Shown here piece after piece: positions 42,704-51,845 of a stretch of DNA of 64,000 nt. The position numbers and the translations under genes are program-made. The stretch covers positions 937,501-1,001,500 of the forward strand of contig NZ_CP031416.1 of the NCBI RefSeq assembly GCF_003367375.1, written 5' to 3'. The stretch's first letter is position 1; the number at the start of each line of letters is the position of its first letter. The DNA is from Gallaecimonas mangrovi (lineage in GTDB: Bacteria > Pseudomonadota > Gammaproteobacteria > Enterobacterales > Gallaecimonadaceae). A model generated the notes under the pieces. That model was not told the DNA's origin. It saw only the letters and a list, made by a program, of their open reading frames with translations, and ran no database searches.

Positions 42704-42732
42704 CGGCGCCGGCCCTGAGCCGGCGCTTTTAT
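42704..42732 (+). terminator. Hairpin between guaB and guaA
   Basis: GCGCCGGC-CCTGA-GCCGGCGC followed by TTTTATTTTT. Lies in the 61-base gap and could lower guaA relative to guaB. Confidence 0.7.
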
Positions 42733-42760
42733 TTTTATCGTTTTGACACGCAGGGCCAAA

Positions 42761-44338
42761 ATGACCAAGAACATCCACGAAAGCCGCATCCTGATTTTGG
42801 ATTTCGGTTCCCAGTTCACCCAACTTATCGCTCGCCGCATCCGTGAGATTGGCGTTTATTGCGAACTGTGGGCCTGGGATGTCAGCGAAGAAGACATTCG
42901 CGACTTCGCCCCCAACGGCATTATCCTCTCCGGTGGCCCGGAGTCGGTACACGCCGACGGCAGCCCGCGCGCGCCGGAATATGTGTTTAATGCTGGTGTG
43001 CCGGTTTTCGGTATTTGCTACGGCATGCAAACCATGGCGCATCAGTTGGGCGGCGCCGTTGAAGGCTCTATGGAGCGTGAATTCGGTTATGCGCAAATTG
43101 AACTGTTAACCGACTCCAAGCTTACCCACGGCATCGAAGATGCGGTGAACGACCAAGGCGTTGCACTGCTGGACGTATGGATGAGCCACGGCGACAAAGT
43201 GGTTGCCATTCCTGAAGGCTTTAGCACTGTTGCCAAAACCGACAACTGCCCGTTTGCCATTATGGCCAACGAAGAAAAATGCTTCTACGGCGTGCAGTTC
43301 CACCCCGAAGTCACCCACACCCGCCAAGGCAAACGCCTGCTTGAGCACTTTGTGCTCGACATCTGCGGCTGTGACGCGCTGTGGACTTCCAGCGCCATTA
43401 TTGAAGACGCCGTTGCCCGCATTAAAGAACAAGTGGGCGACGACGAAGTTATCCTCGGCCTTTCTGGCGGCGTGGATTCCTCTGTAGTCGCCATGCTGGT
43501 GCACCGCGCCATTGGCGACAAGCTCACCTGTGTGTTCGTTGATAACGGCCTGCTGCGCCTCAACGAAGGCGAACAGGTCATGGAAATGTTCGGTGACCAC
43601 TTTGGCCTTAACATCATCAAGGCCGACGCCGAAGAGCGCTTTATGTCCGCCCTTAAAGGTATCGACGAGCCTGAAGCCAAGCGTAAAACCATTGGCCGGG
43701 TGTTCGTGGAAGTGTTCGATGAATATGCCAAGAGCATGGAAAACGCCAAATGGCTGGCCCAGGGCACCATCTACCCCGACGTTATCGAGTCTGCCGCTTC
43801 CAAAACCGGCAAGGCGCATGTGATTAAGTCGCACCACAACGTTGGCGGCCTGCCAGAAGACATGAAAATGGGCCTGGTTGAACCGCTGCGCGAGCTGTTT
43901 AAAGACGAAGTGCGCAAAATCGGTTTAGAACTTGGCCTGCCTTACGACATGCTTTACCGCCACCCCTTCCCGGGGCCGGGCCTGGGCGTGCGGGTGCTGG
44001 GTGAAGTGAAAAAGGAATACTGCGATCTCCTTCGCCGCGCCGATGCCATTTTCATCGAAGAGCTGCACAAGGCCGACCTCTACCACAAAGTCAGCCAAGC
44101 CTTTGTGGTGTTCCTGCCGGTTCGCTCCGTGGGCGTGATGGGCGATGGCCGTAAATACGACTGGGTTGTCAGCCTACGCGCTGTTGAAACCATCGACTTT
44201 ATGACCGCCCACTGGGCGCACCTGCCTTACGACCTGCTGGGTAAGGTGTCTAACCGCATCATCAATGAAATTGATGGCATCAGCCGGGTTGTTTACGACA
44301 TCTCAGGTAAGCCGCCAGCGACTATTGAGTGGGAGTGA
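42761..44338 (+). CDS. guaA: GMP synthase (glutamine-hydrolysing)
   Basis: 525 residues from the ATG at 42761 (family start [18 protein letters not shown]); the TTG at 42743 is rejected. Class-I glutamine amidotransferase with Cys in [11 protein letters not shown]-loop [15 protein letters not shown] and a C-terminal dimer domain ending PPATIEWE. Makes GMP from XMP. The accessory region begins directly after its terminator; the 3' end of guaA is a known insertion hot spot for genomic islands. Confidence 0.98.
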   Translation: MTKNIHESRILILDFGSQFTQLIARRIREIGVYCELWAWDVSEEDIRDFAPNGIILSGGPESVHADGSPRAPEYVFNAGVPVFGICYGMQTMAHQLGGAVEGSMEREFGYAQIELLTDSKLTHGIEDAVNDQGVALLDVWMSHGDKVVAIPEGFSTVAKTDNCPFAIMANEEKCFYGVQFHPEVTHTRQGKRLLEHFVLDICGCDALWTSSAIIEDAVARIKEQVGDDEVILGLSGGVDSSVVAMLVHRAIGDKLTCVFVDNGLLRLNEGEQVMEMFGDHFGLNIIKADAEERFMSALKGIDEPEAKRKTIGRVFVEVFDEYAKSMENAKWLAQGTIYPDVIESAASKTGKAHVIKSHHNVGGLPEDMKMGLVEPLRELFKDEVRKIGLELGLPYDMLYRHPFPGPGLGVRVLGEVKKEYCDLLRRADAIFIEELHKADLYHKVSQAFVVFLPVRSVGVMGDGRKYDWVVSLRAVETIDFMTAHWAHLPYDLLGKVSNRIINEIDGISRVVYDISGKPPATIEWE

Positions 44339-44345
44339 TCCTGCC

Positions 44346-44380
44346 AATAAAAAAGCCCGCCGAAAGGCGGGTTTTTTATT
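44346..44380 (+). terminator. Terminator after guaA
   Basis: AAAGCCCGCC-GAA-AGGCGGGTTTTTT. A near-identical hairpin context (GCCAATAAAAAAGCCCGC) recurs at 54834-54868. Confidence 0.85.
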
Positions 44381-44436
44381 GGGTGTGAGTTGTCAGGGTT
44401 TGGCATTTCTTTCGAGCTGTTTGAACGCTGGTGATT

Positions 44437-44776
44437 CTTTTACTCGCCGGGTCCCGGCCCGGCAGCCGGGGTACTTTTGTTTCGGCAAAAGTACCCAAAA
44501 CCACCGCCCATGTTTCGCTTAATCTTCGCCTCTGGTCGTTCCCCGGCCACCGGTTCATACGCGCTCCCGGCACGTATTCACCTGCCTCGACGTCCTGTCT
44601 CGGCTGTCCTTTCACTCCCGTCAGCTCAGCGCTGCACTTAACGGGCTCCAGGTCCTCACCAGCAGGATGTGAATGTAGGTAAGACTATCTGCTGCACCGT
44701 TACATCACTGACAAGTACATGATTTCTAATAAAATTGAATGTGGGTGTCCAATTGAATATTTCCAATTGAATATTT
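44437..44776 (+). repeat. R2-family long repeat running into a degenerate R1 end
   Basis: The 490-base gap after guaA holds no gene I can support. It contains the stem GGGTACTTTTG-TTTCGG-CAAAAGTACCC (44469-44496) and CTTAATCTTCGCCTCTGGTCG. It also has a block CACTTAACGGGCTCC ... CACCAGCAGGATGTGAATG shared with 61160-61206. The right part reaches GTGGGTGTCC (44741-44750), the core of the R1 ends, followed by a tandem 14-base duplication of CCAATTGAATATTT (44749-44776). Confidence 0.7.
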
Positions 44777-44830
44777 ACTTGACCACTACAGCCCAGCTGT
44801 TAGTGAAAGCACCGGTGTTTAAAAGGCGCA

Positions 44831-45469
44831 TTACACGTATGGCGTGCCCGCCATGGCAGCCGTTACGGCGATATGCCCCTTGTCGATAATGGCAACAAAG
44901 TCGGCCTCTGCCGCTTTTTCGTCGTGGTGCTGGCGGTAGGTCCCGTGCGCTTGGCGAAGAGCGGTGCTCCATGCTGCCAAAATGAGGCCCGCCGCGAGGC
45001 GGGCGTCGGCATCGGCCTTGTCCAGTGCCACACAGCCCGCAAGGGCCCTTGCCACGGTGTCTACCAGTTCGTCGCGTATTGCCCGTGCCCTTGCCTTTAG
45101 GCTGTCGCTTGCTTCCACCGTTGCTACAAAGGCCTGACTTTCTGGCGAAAACGTCAGATAAGGTACCTTTTCCTCAATCAGCCTGTGTACCAGCCGGTGC
45201 AGCACTTCAAGGGCCGGCACACTGGGCTGGCGTTGCAAGAAGGCTTCCTGTAGCAGCTCCTGTGCGTCTTTATAACGGTCGAAGAAGATGTCTTCCTTAC
45301 GGGAAAAGTGGTTGAAAACCGTCATACGCCCAACATCGGCGGCTTGTGCAATCTCATCGACGGTCACATTGTCAAAACCCTTTGCTTTAAAGAGGGCTGT
45401 GGCTGCGGTGGCGATCGCTTGGCGCGTGGCGAGGCGTTTACGGGTACGGCGGTCATTGGATGTCTTCAT
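44831..45469 (-). CDS. TetR/AcrR-family regulator
   Basis: 212 residues from the ATG at 45469 (MKTSNDRRTRKRLATRQAI); a start at 45520 would read through the operator region and is less likely. HTH with IAQAADVGRMTVFNHFSRKED, then a helical ligand domain. Divergent from an MDR reductase/MFS pair with two copies of a palindromic operator between them. Probable repressor of that pair, released by an unknown small molecule. Confidence 0.85.
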   Translation of the reverse strand: MKTSNDRRTRKRLATRQAIATAATALFKAKGFDNVTVDEIAQAADVGRMTVFNHFSRKEDIFFDRYKDAQELLQEAFLQRQPSVPALEVLHRLVHRLIEEKVPYLTFSPESQAFVATVEASDSLKARARAIRDELVDTVARALAGCVALDKADADARLAAGLILAAWSTALRQAHGTYRQHHDEKAAEADFVAIIDKGHIAVTAAMAGTPYV

Positions 45470-45492
45470 GGGCCAATTAATAGCAAGCTTTA

Positions 45493-45549
45493 TGTACTGA
45501 GTACAACAATCGATTGACATTGCCTGTATTTAAAAGTGTACTTAGTATA
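45493..45549. promoter_or_regulatory. Two palindromic operators, TetR/MDR divergent promoter
   Basis: TGTACTGAGTACA (45493-45505) is a perfect palindrome; TGTACTTAGTATA (45537-45549) is a one-mismatch copy. They lie between the divergent starts, the expected place for the TetR regulator to bind. Confidence 0.65.
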
Positions 45550-45667
45550 CTTTTGAGCTAAGTATATATTTCCGCGCCAGCAGTGGCGACCAGTCGCAAG
45601 TCTGGCTTCGCTTGGCGGCGGCCAGGACAAGGGCGGGTAAGTCGAGGGCGATACGAGGAATGGCACC

Positions 45668-46588
45668 ATGAAAGCCGTACAATTTAGCTGCTTTGGCGGC
45701 CCCAATGTTTTGGCATTGGTGGATTTGCCTGAGCCCATGCCGGAGCCGGGCCAAGTGCGGGTTGCCGTGCGCGCTGCCGGGGTGAATGCCAGTGATTGGA
45801 AGAAACGCCAGGGATTGTTGGACCAGAACTTGCCACAGACTCTGGGCCATGAGGCGGCGGGCATCGTTGAGGTATTGGGCGAGGGCGTTACGGACGTTGC
45901 CGTTGGCGACCACGTCTTTGGGTTTTCGGCCTCCGGGGCTGCCCAAGCGCAGCAGGCGGTGCTTTCTCATTTTGCGCCGATGCCTTCGGGGCTTAGCTTC
46001 GCCGAAGCCGCTTCCCTACCTTCAGCACTTGAGACCGCCGCTCGAGCGCTAGATTGGCTTAACATTGCGCCGGGTGTCACCTTGCTTATCAATGGTGCGT
46101 CCGGCAATGTTGGCTCTGCCGCCGTTCAGCTGGCGGTGGCACGGGGTGCCCGGGTGGTTGGCATAGCCAGTCCCGGCAAGCAGCAATGGCTAAGCACCTT
46201 GGGGGCAGAGCCGGTCAGTTATGGCGCCGGCATGGTGGAACGGGTTAATGCGCTTGTGCCTGGTGGCGTCAATCTGGCGCTTGATGTGGCTGGCAACGGC
46301 ATTTTACCCGCACTGATTAGCCTCACTGGCAGCGCGAGCAAGGTTGTTACCGTTGTCGATTTTCCCGGCGCGTGCCAGACCGGCGTGCACTTTAGCCGGG
46401 GTGAGGACGGGCGGGCGCTTTATGTGCTTTTTGAGATTGGCAAACTGATTGCCACTGGCCAATATCGGCTGCCCGCCATTGAGACCTTTTTATTGTCCGA
46501 GGTGGCTAAAGCACATGGTGTTGGCGAGGCTGGCCTTGCAACCGGCAAGCTGGTGCTGCTGGTGGAGGGCGCCAGCAATGAACCCTGA
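45668..46588 (+). CDS. MDR-family NADPH:quinone reductase-like oxidoreductase
   Basis: 306 residues, medium-chain reductase fold. Opens MKAVQFSCFGGPNVLALVDL, with LGHEAAGIVEVLGEGV, GDHVFGFS and the nucleotide site INGASGNVGSAAVQLA. The structural-zinc cysteines are absent, so it is the zinc-free quinone-oxidoreductase type. It overlaps the MFS gene by 11 bases and lies divergent from TetR, which fits an inducible detoxification operon. Confidence 0.87.
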   Translation: MKAVQFSCFGGPNVLALVDLPEPMPEPGQVRVAVRAAGVNASDWKKRQGLLDQNLPQTLGHEAAGIVEVLGEGVTDVAVGDHVFGFSASGAAQAQQAVLSHFAPMPSGLSFAEAASLPSALETAARALDWLNIAPGVTLLINGASGNVGSAAVQLAVARGARVVGIASPGKQQWLSTLGAEPVSYGAGMVERVNALVPGGVNLALDVAGNGILPALISLTGSASKVVTVVDFPGACQTGVHFSRGEDGRALYVLFEIGKLIATGQYRLPAIETFLLSEVAKAHGVGEAGLATGKLVLLVEGASNEP

Positions 46589-48065
46589 GCTGCCGATAAA
46601 TGCTAATGGCCAGGCGCCACTCGGACCCAGACGCTGGTTAGCCTTGGTGGCGCTTAGCCTGGCGCAACTGATGGATGTACTTGATAACACCATCGTAAAT
46701 ATCGCCCTGCCGTCGGCCCAACAGGCTCTGGGGTTTTCCATCAACGACCGGCAGTGGATCATTACCGGTTATGCACTGACTTTCGGCAGTCTGTTACTGC
46801 TTGGCGGCAGACTCTCGGATCTTTTCGGGCGAAAACGCCTGTTCATTATCGGGGTGAGCGGTTTTGTTATCGCCTCGGCGGTTGGGGGCGCGGCCAACGG
46901 ATTTACAGCCCTGCTGCTGGCCCGCATTGGCCAGGGGATGTTCGCGGCACTGCTGGCCCCGGCGGCACTGTCGCTGTTAGCGGTTATTTTTGCTGACAAC
47001 GCCGTTGAGCGCGCAAAGGCGTTTGGCATCTTTGGCGCGGTTTCCGGCATCGGCGGAGCCGTGGGGCTGGTGCTGGGCGGCCTGTTGACCGAAACCCTGT
47101 CCTGGCGCTGGTGCCTTTATGTGAACCTTATTTTCGGCTTGCTCGCTTTACTCGGCGCCTTCGCCTTTATTCCCCGCGATAGTCGGCCGCATCGCCAGCG
47201 GCTTGATGTACCAGGGGCGCTTATTTCCACGTTAGGACTGGTCGCCATCGTTTATGGCCTAGGTCATGCCGCTTTGCTGGGCTGGCAGGATGCAAGAACG
47301 CTTTGGCCGGTAATGGCGGGGATCGTTCTACTGGCTGTTTTTATTGGCATTGAGCGCCATAGCAACAGCCCGCTTTTACCACTGCGCGTGGTGCTGCATC
47401 GGGTTCGCGGCGCGGCCTATTTAACGCTGGTGGTGGTTGGCATGGGCATGTTCGCTGTGTTTTTGTTCCTCACCTACTACTTGCAGGGCTTGTTGCACTT
47501 TAGCCCGGTGCTGACCGGGGTTGCCTTTTTGCCAATGCTGGCCGCTGTTGTTGCCAGTGCTGTCATCTCCGGGGCGATAGTATTCCCACGCTTTGGCCCT
47601 CGGCCCTTGGTGCCTGTCGGGTGTGTGCTTGCCGCTATTGGCATGCTGCTATTTACCCGTATCGGCCTTGCTAACAGCTACACTGCCGTTGTTTTACCGG
47701 CGTTACTGGTCACGGGCCTTGGCTTTGGCATGATTTTCAGCGCTGTTCAGAACGCCGCCACGAGCGAGGTGGCAGACCATGATGCTGGTATTGCCTCGGC
47801 CATGGTCAGTGCCAGCCAGCAAATAGGCGGCGCTATTGGTATAGCGGTGTTCAACTCGCTTGCTGCAACCTCTGTAGCGGATTACCTCACCGAACATGCT
47901 GGCAGCGTTTTCGGGCCGCAGCTGATGCAGAAGGCTACGCTTGCCGGAGACCTTCTTGTTTTCTGGGCGGCGGCCGGCATTTTTTTATTTGGTGCGCTTC
48001 AGGCGGCGGCGCTGTTTCCTAAAGGGCGTATAAAATTCAACGGGACACCCACTTTGAGTTTTTAA
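46578..48065 (+). CDS. MFS transporter, DHA2 (14-helix) type, 3' end overprinted by R1
   Basis: 495 residues from the ATG at 46578, overlapping the MDR stop; the longer frame from 46449 is not supported. Motif A-like LGGRLSDLFGRKRLF and the antiporter motif C-like region GAVSGIGGAVGLVLGG are present, with about 14 hydrophobic helices. Probable proton-driven drug exporter. Its last ~10 residues (NGTPTLSF) are encoded by the left end of an R1 repeat, so the original C-terminus has probably been replaced. Confidence 0.87.
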   Translation: MNPELPINANGQAPLGPRRWLALVALSLAQLMDVLDNTIVNIALPSAQQALGFSINDRQWIITGYALTFGSLLLLGGRLSDLFGRKRLFIIGVSGFVIASAVGGAANGFTALLLARIGQGMFAALLAPAALSLLAVIFADNAVERAKAFGIFGAVSGIGGAVGLVLGGLLTETLSWRWCLYVNLIFGLLALLGAFAFIPRDSRPHRQRLDVPGALISTLGLVAIVYGLGHAALLGWQDARTLWPVMAGIVLLAVFIGIERHSNSPLLPLRVVLHRVRGAAYLTLVVVGMGMFAVFLFLTYYLQGLLHFSPVLTGVAFLPMLAAVVASAVISGAIVFPRFGPRPLVPVGCVLAAIGMLLFTRIGLANSYTAVVLPALLVTGLGFGMIFSAVQNAATSEVADHDAGIASAMVSASQQIGGAIGIAVFNSLAATSVADYLTEHAGSVFGPQLMQKATLAGDLLVFWAAAGIFLFGALQAAALFPKGRIKFNGTPTLSF

Positions 48066-48586
48066 TTAAATCAGTGCCTTAGGCTGCGGTTGGGCTGGGG
48101 AAGGAGCTCCTGTTTTCTAAGTGCTGTACCGAAGCCAGCCTCAACCAAGTGTCACGCCGTGGTTTGCAAGTAAGGCCCTGGGGCCCCTTTCAGTGGAGCG
48201 CTGAGCCGCCGGGAGCGTGAGCTGACGCGAGGCAGGACGCCGAGCGAGCGGAGGACGCGTCGGGAACCGTATGCAGCGGTCAGCGGCAAGCGACCAGAGG
48301 CGAAGATTGAGCGTAACGCAGGGGTGGCCTTCTTTCGGTTCCTTTCTTGGCCAAGCAAGAAAGGAACCCGCCCGCCGGGGCGGGACCCGGCATCTAAAGC
48401 AATCGCCGCTAAGACTTTACTACCCATCATTCCCGTAGCCCCTGACTGGTACTAATCGCAGTGCTTACACTCCAAACCCGGTAGGTATTCTGGGGGTGGG
48501 CTTTGGCTGTATTTGGTACTTGGTAAAGGAAATGTACTCAGGAAAAGGGCAGGGGTTTGTGACTCAAAGTAGGTGTCCTGCTGAGT
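48035..48586 (+). repeat. R1 element copy 1, with an R2 repeat inside
   Basis: Left end ATTCAACGGGACACCCACTT..., right end ...AAAGTAGGTGTCCTGCTGAGT, inverted over about 25 bases. The right ~110 bases (GGTAGGTATTCTGGGGGTGG...) match copies 2 and 3. The middle, about 48160-48425, is a minus-oriented R2 copy with the stem GGTTCCTTTCTTG/CAAGAAAGGAACC (48337-48368) and a match to CGCCTCTGGTCG at 44.5 kb. The stop of the next gene is five bases beyond the right end. Confidence 0.85.
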
Positions 48587-48591
48587 TCCTT

Positions 48592-49194
48592 TCAAACCGA
48601 ATAGCGGTCGAGGGCAAGCGCCCTGACCGACGAAGCATTTTGGCGCATCGCTTTCAGCGATCCATTCTCTGGATCATCGTAGGTCGCGCGAATAACCTCG
48701 CGGGAGGTGAATTGTTCGATCCTTATGTGCAGAGGTCGCCAATTGCCTTCGATCACATCATATGAGTTGCTGTCCGCCAGGACTTTCCCAGCGTATTTTT
48801 GAACCATTTGGTTCGCCGGTTCGAACTTTTGCATCAATTCCGGATCATGGACGGTGATATCCATAACCAAGATCCCACCGTCGTTCGGGATGCTCGGGGT
48901 TCCCTCAATTGCAATGGCGTTCGCGATAGCGCCCGGCACCGCCTGGCGCGCATGCTTGGCCGGTTGGAAATCCGGATCGTTGTAGAATTGATGGATCGCC
49001 CTGAGGCTCGGATATTCGAGAATGACCAGTCGCGATGGACGCCAGTCGCCTTCGAGAACCTCGTAATCACTAGGCGGCGCCCGGGTCAGGACCTTGGCGC
49101 CGTGCTTGCTGAGTATTGGATTAGCCGCCACCTCGTATGTCTCTAGGGCCTTCGGGTCCGGGATGTGCAGGTCGATTATAAAGTAGGCTGTCAT
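48592..49194 (-). CDS. Tandem DUF1330-like protein
   Basis: 200 residues made of two similar ~95-residue halves, each of the DUF1330 ferredoxin-like type: YFIIDLHIPDPKALETY with VLEGDWRPSRLVILEYPS, and GGILVMDITVHDPELMQKF with VIEGNWRPLHIRIEQF. Enzymatic role unknown; related dimeric alpha-beta-barrel proteins bind small ligands. 32 bases downstream of the FAD-oxidoreductase gene and presumably co-transcribed. Its stop lies five bases from an R1 end. Confidence 0.8.
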   Translation of the reverse strand: MTAYFIIDLHIPDPKALETYEVAANPILSKHGAKVLTRAPPSDYEVLEGDWRPSRLVILEYPSLRAIHQFYNDPDFQPAKHARQAVPGAIANAIAIEGTPSIPNDGGILVMDITVHDPELMQKFEPANQMVQKYAGKVLADSNSYDVIEGNWRPLHIRIEQFTSREVIRATYDDPENGSLKAMRQNASSVRALALDRYSV

Positions 49195-49226
49195 GGTTGG
49201 CCTCCTGAAGCGCTCTTGGGCGCGAG

Positions 49227-50516
49227 CTACATGTGTATTGAAATCTCAGGCATGGTCGCGAGATCGCTTGCCGAGACTAGGGCGTCTTGACTGCGCAGGA
49301 TCGCCCTGACGCTTTTGGCATCTGCAGCACCCGTTTTCGCAAAGTGCGCAGCGGCGACACCCGCCGCCTGACCGGTCGCGAACGCAGTACCCATTACGCG
49401 AAGGCTGGCTCCCGCACGTTGGTCGCCATCGGCCGTTCGGCCGGCGGCAAAAAGGTTCGGAGTATCCTGACAGATAAGGCATCCAAGGGGGATTTCGTAG
49501 ACACCATAATCTGCTGGCGGTTCAAAGGTGCTTTCTAACGTGTGTCGGTCATGCCATTCGGCCCCCCAGGCGCCGAGCGCGATACTGTCATCGCTGCTCC
49601 TCATATTCGCAACGTGATCCCAGGTTAGCTGCTCAACAGAGTTGATATGGCGAGATTCCCGCGTCCCAAACTCGGGGCCGGTCGTGACGAGATAAGCCTT
49701 AGAACAGCCAGGCAGGCTGCGCAGAACATCAAGGTAGGCCCATGCCTGCTTGCGGCCGCGGGCCTCCGCACGGCTCAGGCTGCGGACGTCGCGCGGGTCG
49801 TAGTCCTCCGAGGCGAGATAGCAGCAAAGATCACCGGAAAACGGCAACCGAACGAGTACGCTGCGGTCCTTGCTCAGAGGCGCGCCGCGCTCCTTGGCGT
49901 CAGCTATCGCGGTTGCGAGGCGCTCAGGATCGATTTCAGCGTCCGGGTCCAAGCCGCCGAACCTTATGCCGAGCGTGCCGAGGTTGATCGCTCCATGATT
50001 GCCGTAGCGGGTAGAGGCCCCCGCGAGGAAGGCTAGGTCGCAATCGCCTGTCGCATCGACAAAGGCCGCCGCCTCGATGACATGAGCTCCGCCGTGGTCA
50101 TGAAACGTCACGCTGCGGATGTGATCGCCCTCACGGCTAGCATCGGTAACAAAAGCATGGAGCAGGACGTCCACACCCGCCTCGGCACAAAGCTCGTCAA
50201 GCACCAGCTTGACTGCCTCGGGATCGAATACGACGAACACGCCGCGATGGCGCACAGGGGCCGATACCGCCCCCAACCGCCTCAGCTTTGCTAAGGCGGC
50301 CTCCGCCACACCACGAACCGCCTGGTGAGACACTGGCGCCAATGTGTAAAAACCGCAATAGGTGAGTACGTTCCGCATGGTAGCCGCGCCCCCAAGGCAG
50401 CCGGCGCTCTCAACCAGAGCCGTGCGCGCACCGGCCTGGGCGGCGCCAATAGCCGCCGCCACGCCAGCGCTGCCGCCGCCTACAACCACAACGTCATATC
50501 TTTCGTGAAGCGCCAT
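49227..50516 (-). CDS. FAD-dependent oxidoreductase (FAD_oxidored family)
   Basis: 429 residues from the ATG at 50516, which has GGAGAGG upstream; the longer frame from 50609 crosses the promoter. Dinucleotide motif VVVGGGSAGVAAAIGAAQAGA, family segment SAGCLGGAATMRNVLTYCG with a Cys near the flavin, a second binding segment FVDATGDCDLAFLAG and C-terminal NLFAAGRTADGDQRAGASLRVMG-like region. Substrate unknown. Operon with the DUF1330 gene, divergent from a TetR gene. High-GC, alphaproteobacteria-like wording. Confidence 0.83.
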   Translation of the reverse strand: MALHERYDVVVVGGGSAGVAAAIGAAQAGARTALVESAGCLGGAATMRNVLTYCGFYTLAPVSHQAVRGVAEAALAKLRRLGAVSAPVRHRGVFVVFDPEAVKLVLDELCAEAGVDVLLHAFVTDASREGDHIRSVTFHDHGGAHVIEAAAFVDATGDCDLAFLAGASTRYGNHGAINLGTLGIRFGGLDPDAEIDPERLATAIADAKERGAPLSKDRSVLVRLPFSGDLCCYLASEDYDPRDVRSLSRAEARGRKQAWAYLDVLRSLPGCSKAYLVTTGPEFGTRESRHINSVEQLTWDHVANMRSSDDSIALGAWGAEWHDRHTLESTFEPPADYGVYEIPLGCLICQDTPNLFAAGRTADGDQRAGASLRVMGTAFATGQAAGVAAAHFAKTGAADAKSVRAILRSQDALVSASDLATMPEISIHM

Positions 50517-50598
50517 AACCTCTCCGTGAGTGTGATTATCACCTTTTGCGCTGCGTCGGCCGCGCTGGAGATTAATATATTGAGCAATCACTAAAAAA

Positions 50599-50626
50599 AT
50601 TGACAGCATTAAGCTGGAGTGTCAAT
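50599..50626. promoter_or_regulatory. Inverted repeat in FAD-oxidoreductase/TetR divergent promoter
   Basis: ATTGACA - 14 bases - TGTCAAT, just upstream of the TetR ATG (50636). TTGACA could double as a -35 box. Candidate operator. Confidence 0.5.
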
Positions 50627-50635
50627 ACTTATTGA

Positions 50636-51295
50636 ATGGTTACTACAGAAAAACATCCGGGTAGAACCGGTCGCCCTCGAGGGTTTGACCGCGATGCCGC
50701 TTTACACGCGGCAATGGTTCTCTTTTGGCGCCACGGTTTCGAGGGCGTGTCCGTCGCGCAATTGACCGAGGCCATCGGCGTAGCGCCAGCTAGTCTCTAT
50801 GCGGCGTTTGGCAGCAAAGCAGAACTCTATAAGGAAACGCTCGACCTCTATCTTCGTAGGGTGAGCGTCCAGGCGACTTATACATTAGAAACAGATCAGC
50901 CCATCCACGAGACGGTGAGCGAGATGTTGAAATCTGCCGTATACGTGGTAACAGATGCCGATGGTGTTCCGGGGTGCATGGTTTCTATGAGCATGCTACT
51001 TGCGGCGCCGGAGCATGCAGCACTGGCTCAACACACGCAGAACCTGCGACAGCAATGGCAGGAACGGATCGCGGCGCGACTGCAACGGGCGATCATGGCA
51101 GGCGAGCTTCCATCCAAGCTCAGCGCAGAGCTGTTGGCTTGTTATCTGGTCTCACTCATGCAGGGCATCGGAATACAAGCCCGCGATGGCGCTTCGCGTG
51201 AGGCCCTCATGGACGTCGCGCGGTTGGGCTATACGACACTGTTCGGATCTGATGACAGCATTCGCGACACCGGTTTTGTGACGCTTTCATCATGA
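50636..51295 (+). CDS. TetR-family regulator
   Basis: 219 residues. HTH in LTEAIGVAPASLYAAFGSKAELY, preceded by GRPRGFDRDAAL, typical of the RutR/AcrR-like TetR group with the C-terminal domain LLACYLVSLMQGIGIQARDGA. Divergent from the FAD-oxidoreductase/DUF1330 operon, 120 bases between starts, which it probably controls. Confidence 0.87.
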   Translation: MVTTEKHPGRTGRPRGFDRDAALHAAMVLFWRHGFEGVSVAQLTEAIGVAPASLYAAFGSKAELYKETLDLYLRRVSVQATYTLETDQPIHETVSEMLKSAVYVVTDADGVPGCMVSMSMLLAAPEHAALAQHTQNLRQQWQERIAARLQRAIMAGELPSKLSAELLACYLVSLMQGIGIQARDGASREALMDVARLGYTTLFGSDDSIRDTGFVTLSS

Positions 51296-51845
51296 TAGGC
51301 CAATTGCGCCAGTCTTGCGGTTGATGCCGTAGCGCTTCTAAAGACCCCTCGAGCGCTATTTACTATTTTGTATTGCTCGATGGGCCGCCTCTGTCGTTCG
51401 GGCGCTGCTGTGAAGAATTTGTGCCATCGTGTGTCTTTCCATTCCCTGGAATTAATCGTGAATTCAATGGGACATATATGTCCTGTTGAGTTTGCTTTTA
51501 TTGGGTGTGTGTGAGATCTGCTGTTCTTTTCGACGTTGCGCTGCAGCTGATGTTCGTTTATATGCCGGTAATACCCGGGCCGTCCTGGTCCTCGCCCTTA
51601 CGGGCCATCGTCGCTAGGCTCCGATGTTCAAAATTGCTCCCAGCAATGTTGTCGGTAAAAGTCAGCGGGGCTGGCCGCTTAAAACCACCACCCCGATATT
51701 ACGCGGTGTCTGCGGGATGTTTGGTTGTCAGCCTTCCCTCGCGGCTCATTCCGGCTCGCACGTCCTGTGCTCGCGCTCAGCAGCATCAAGGTAGTACTTT
51801 GATGTGCAAACTTCGCCATGTTGATAGTAAAGTATTGATATACAA
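51296..51845. other. 550-base gap with repeat remnants, no gene supported
   Basis: Contains a collapsed R1-end pair ATTCAATGGGACA-TATA-TGTCCTGTTGAGT (about 51462-51491). A block GTCCTGTGCTCGCGCTCA (51760-51777) recurs at 63022-63039, followed by TTGATATACAA directly abutting R1 copy 2. The open frame 51505-51900 is not credible as a gene because its end is encoded by the R1 repeat. Confidence 0.6.

Noticed and set aside
48152-48430. 92-residue open frame inside R1 copy 1
   Set aside because: Lies wholly within an R2 repeat; such repeats often give spurious Arg-rich frames.
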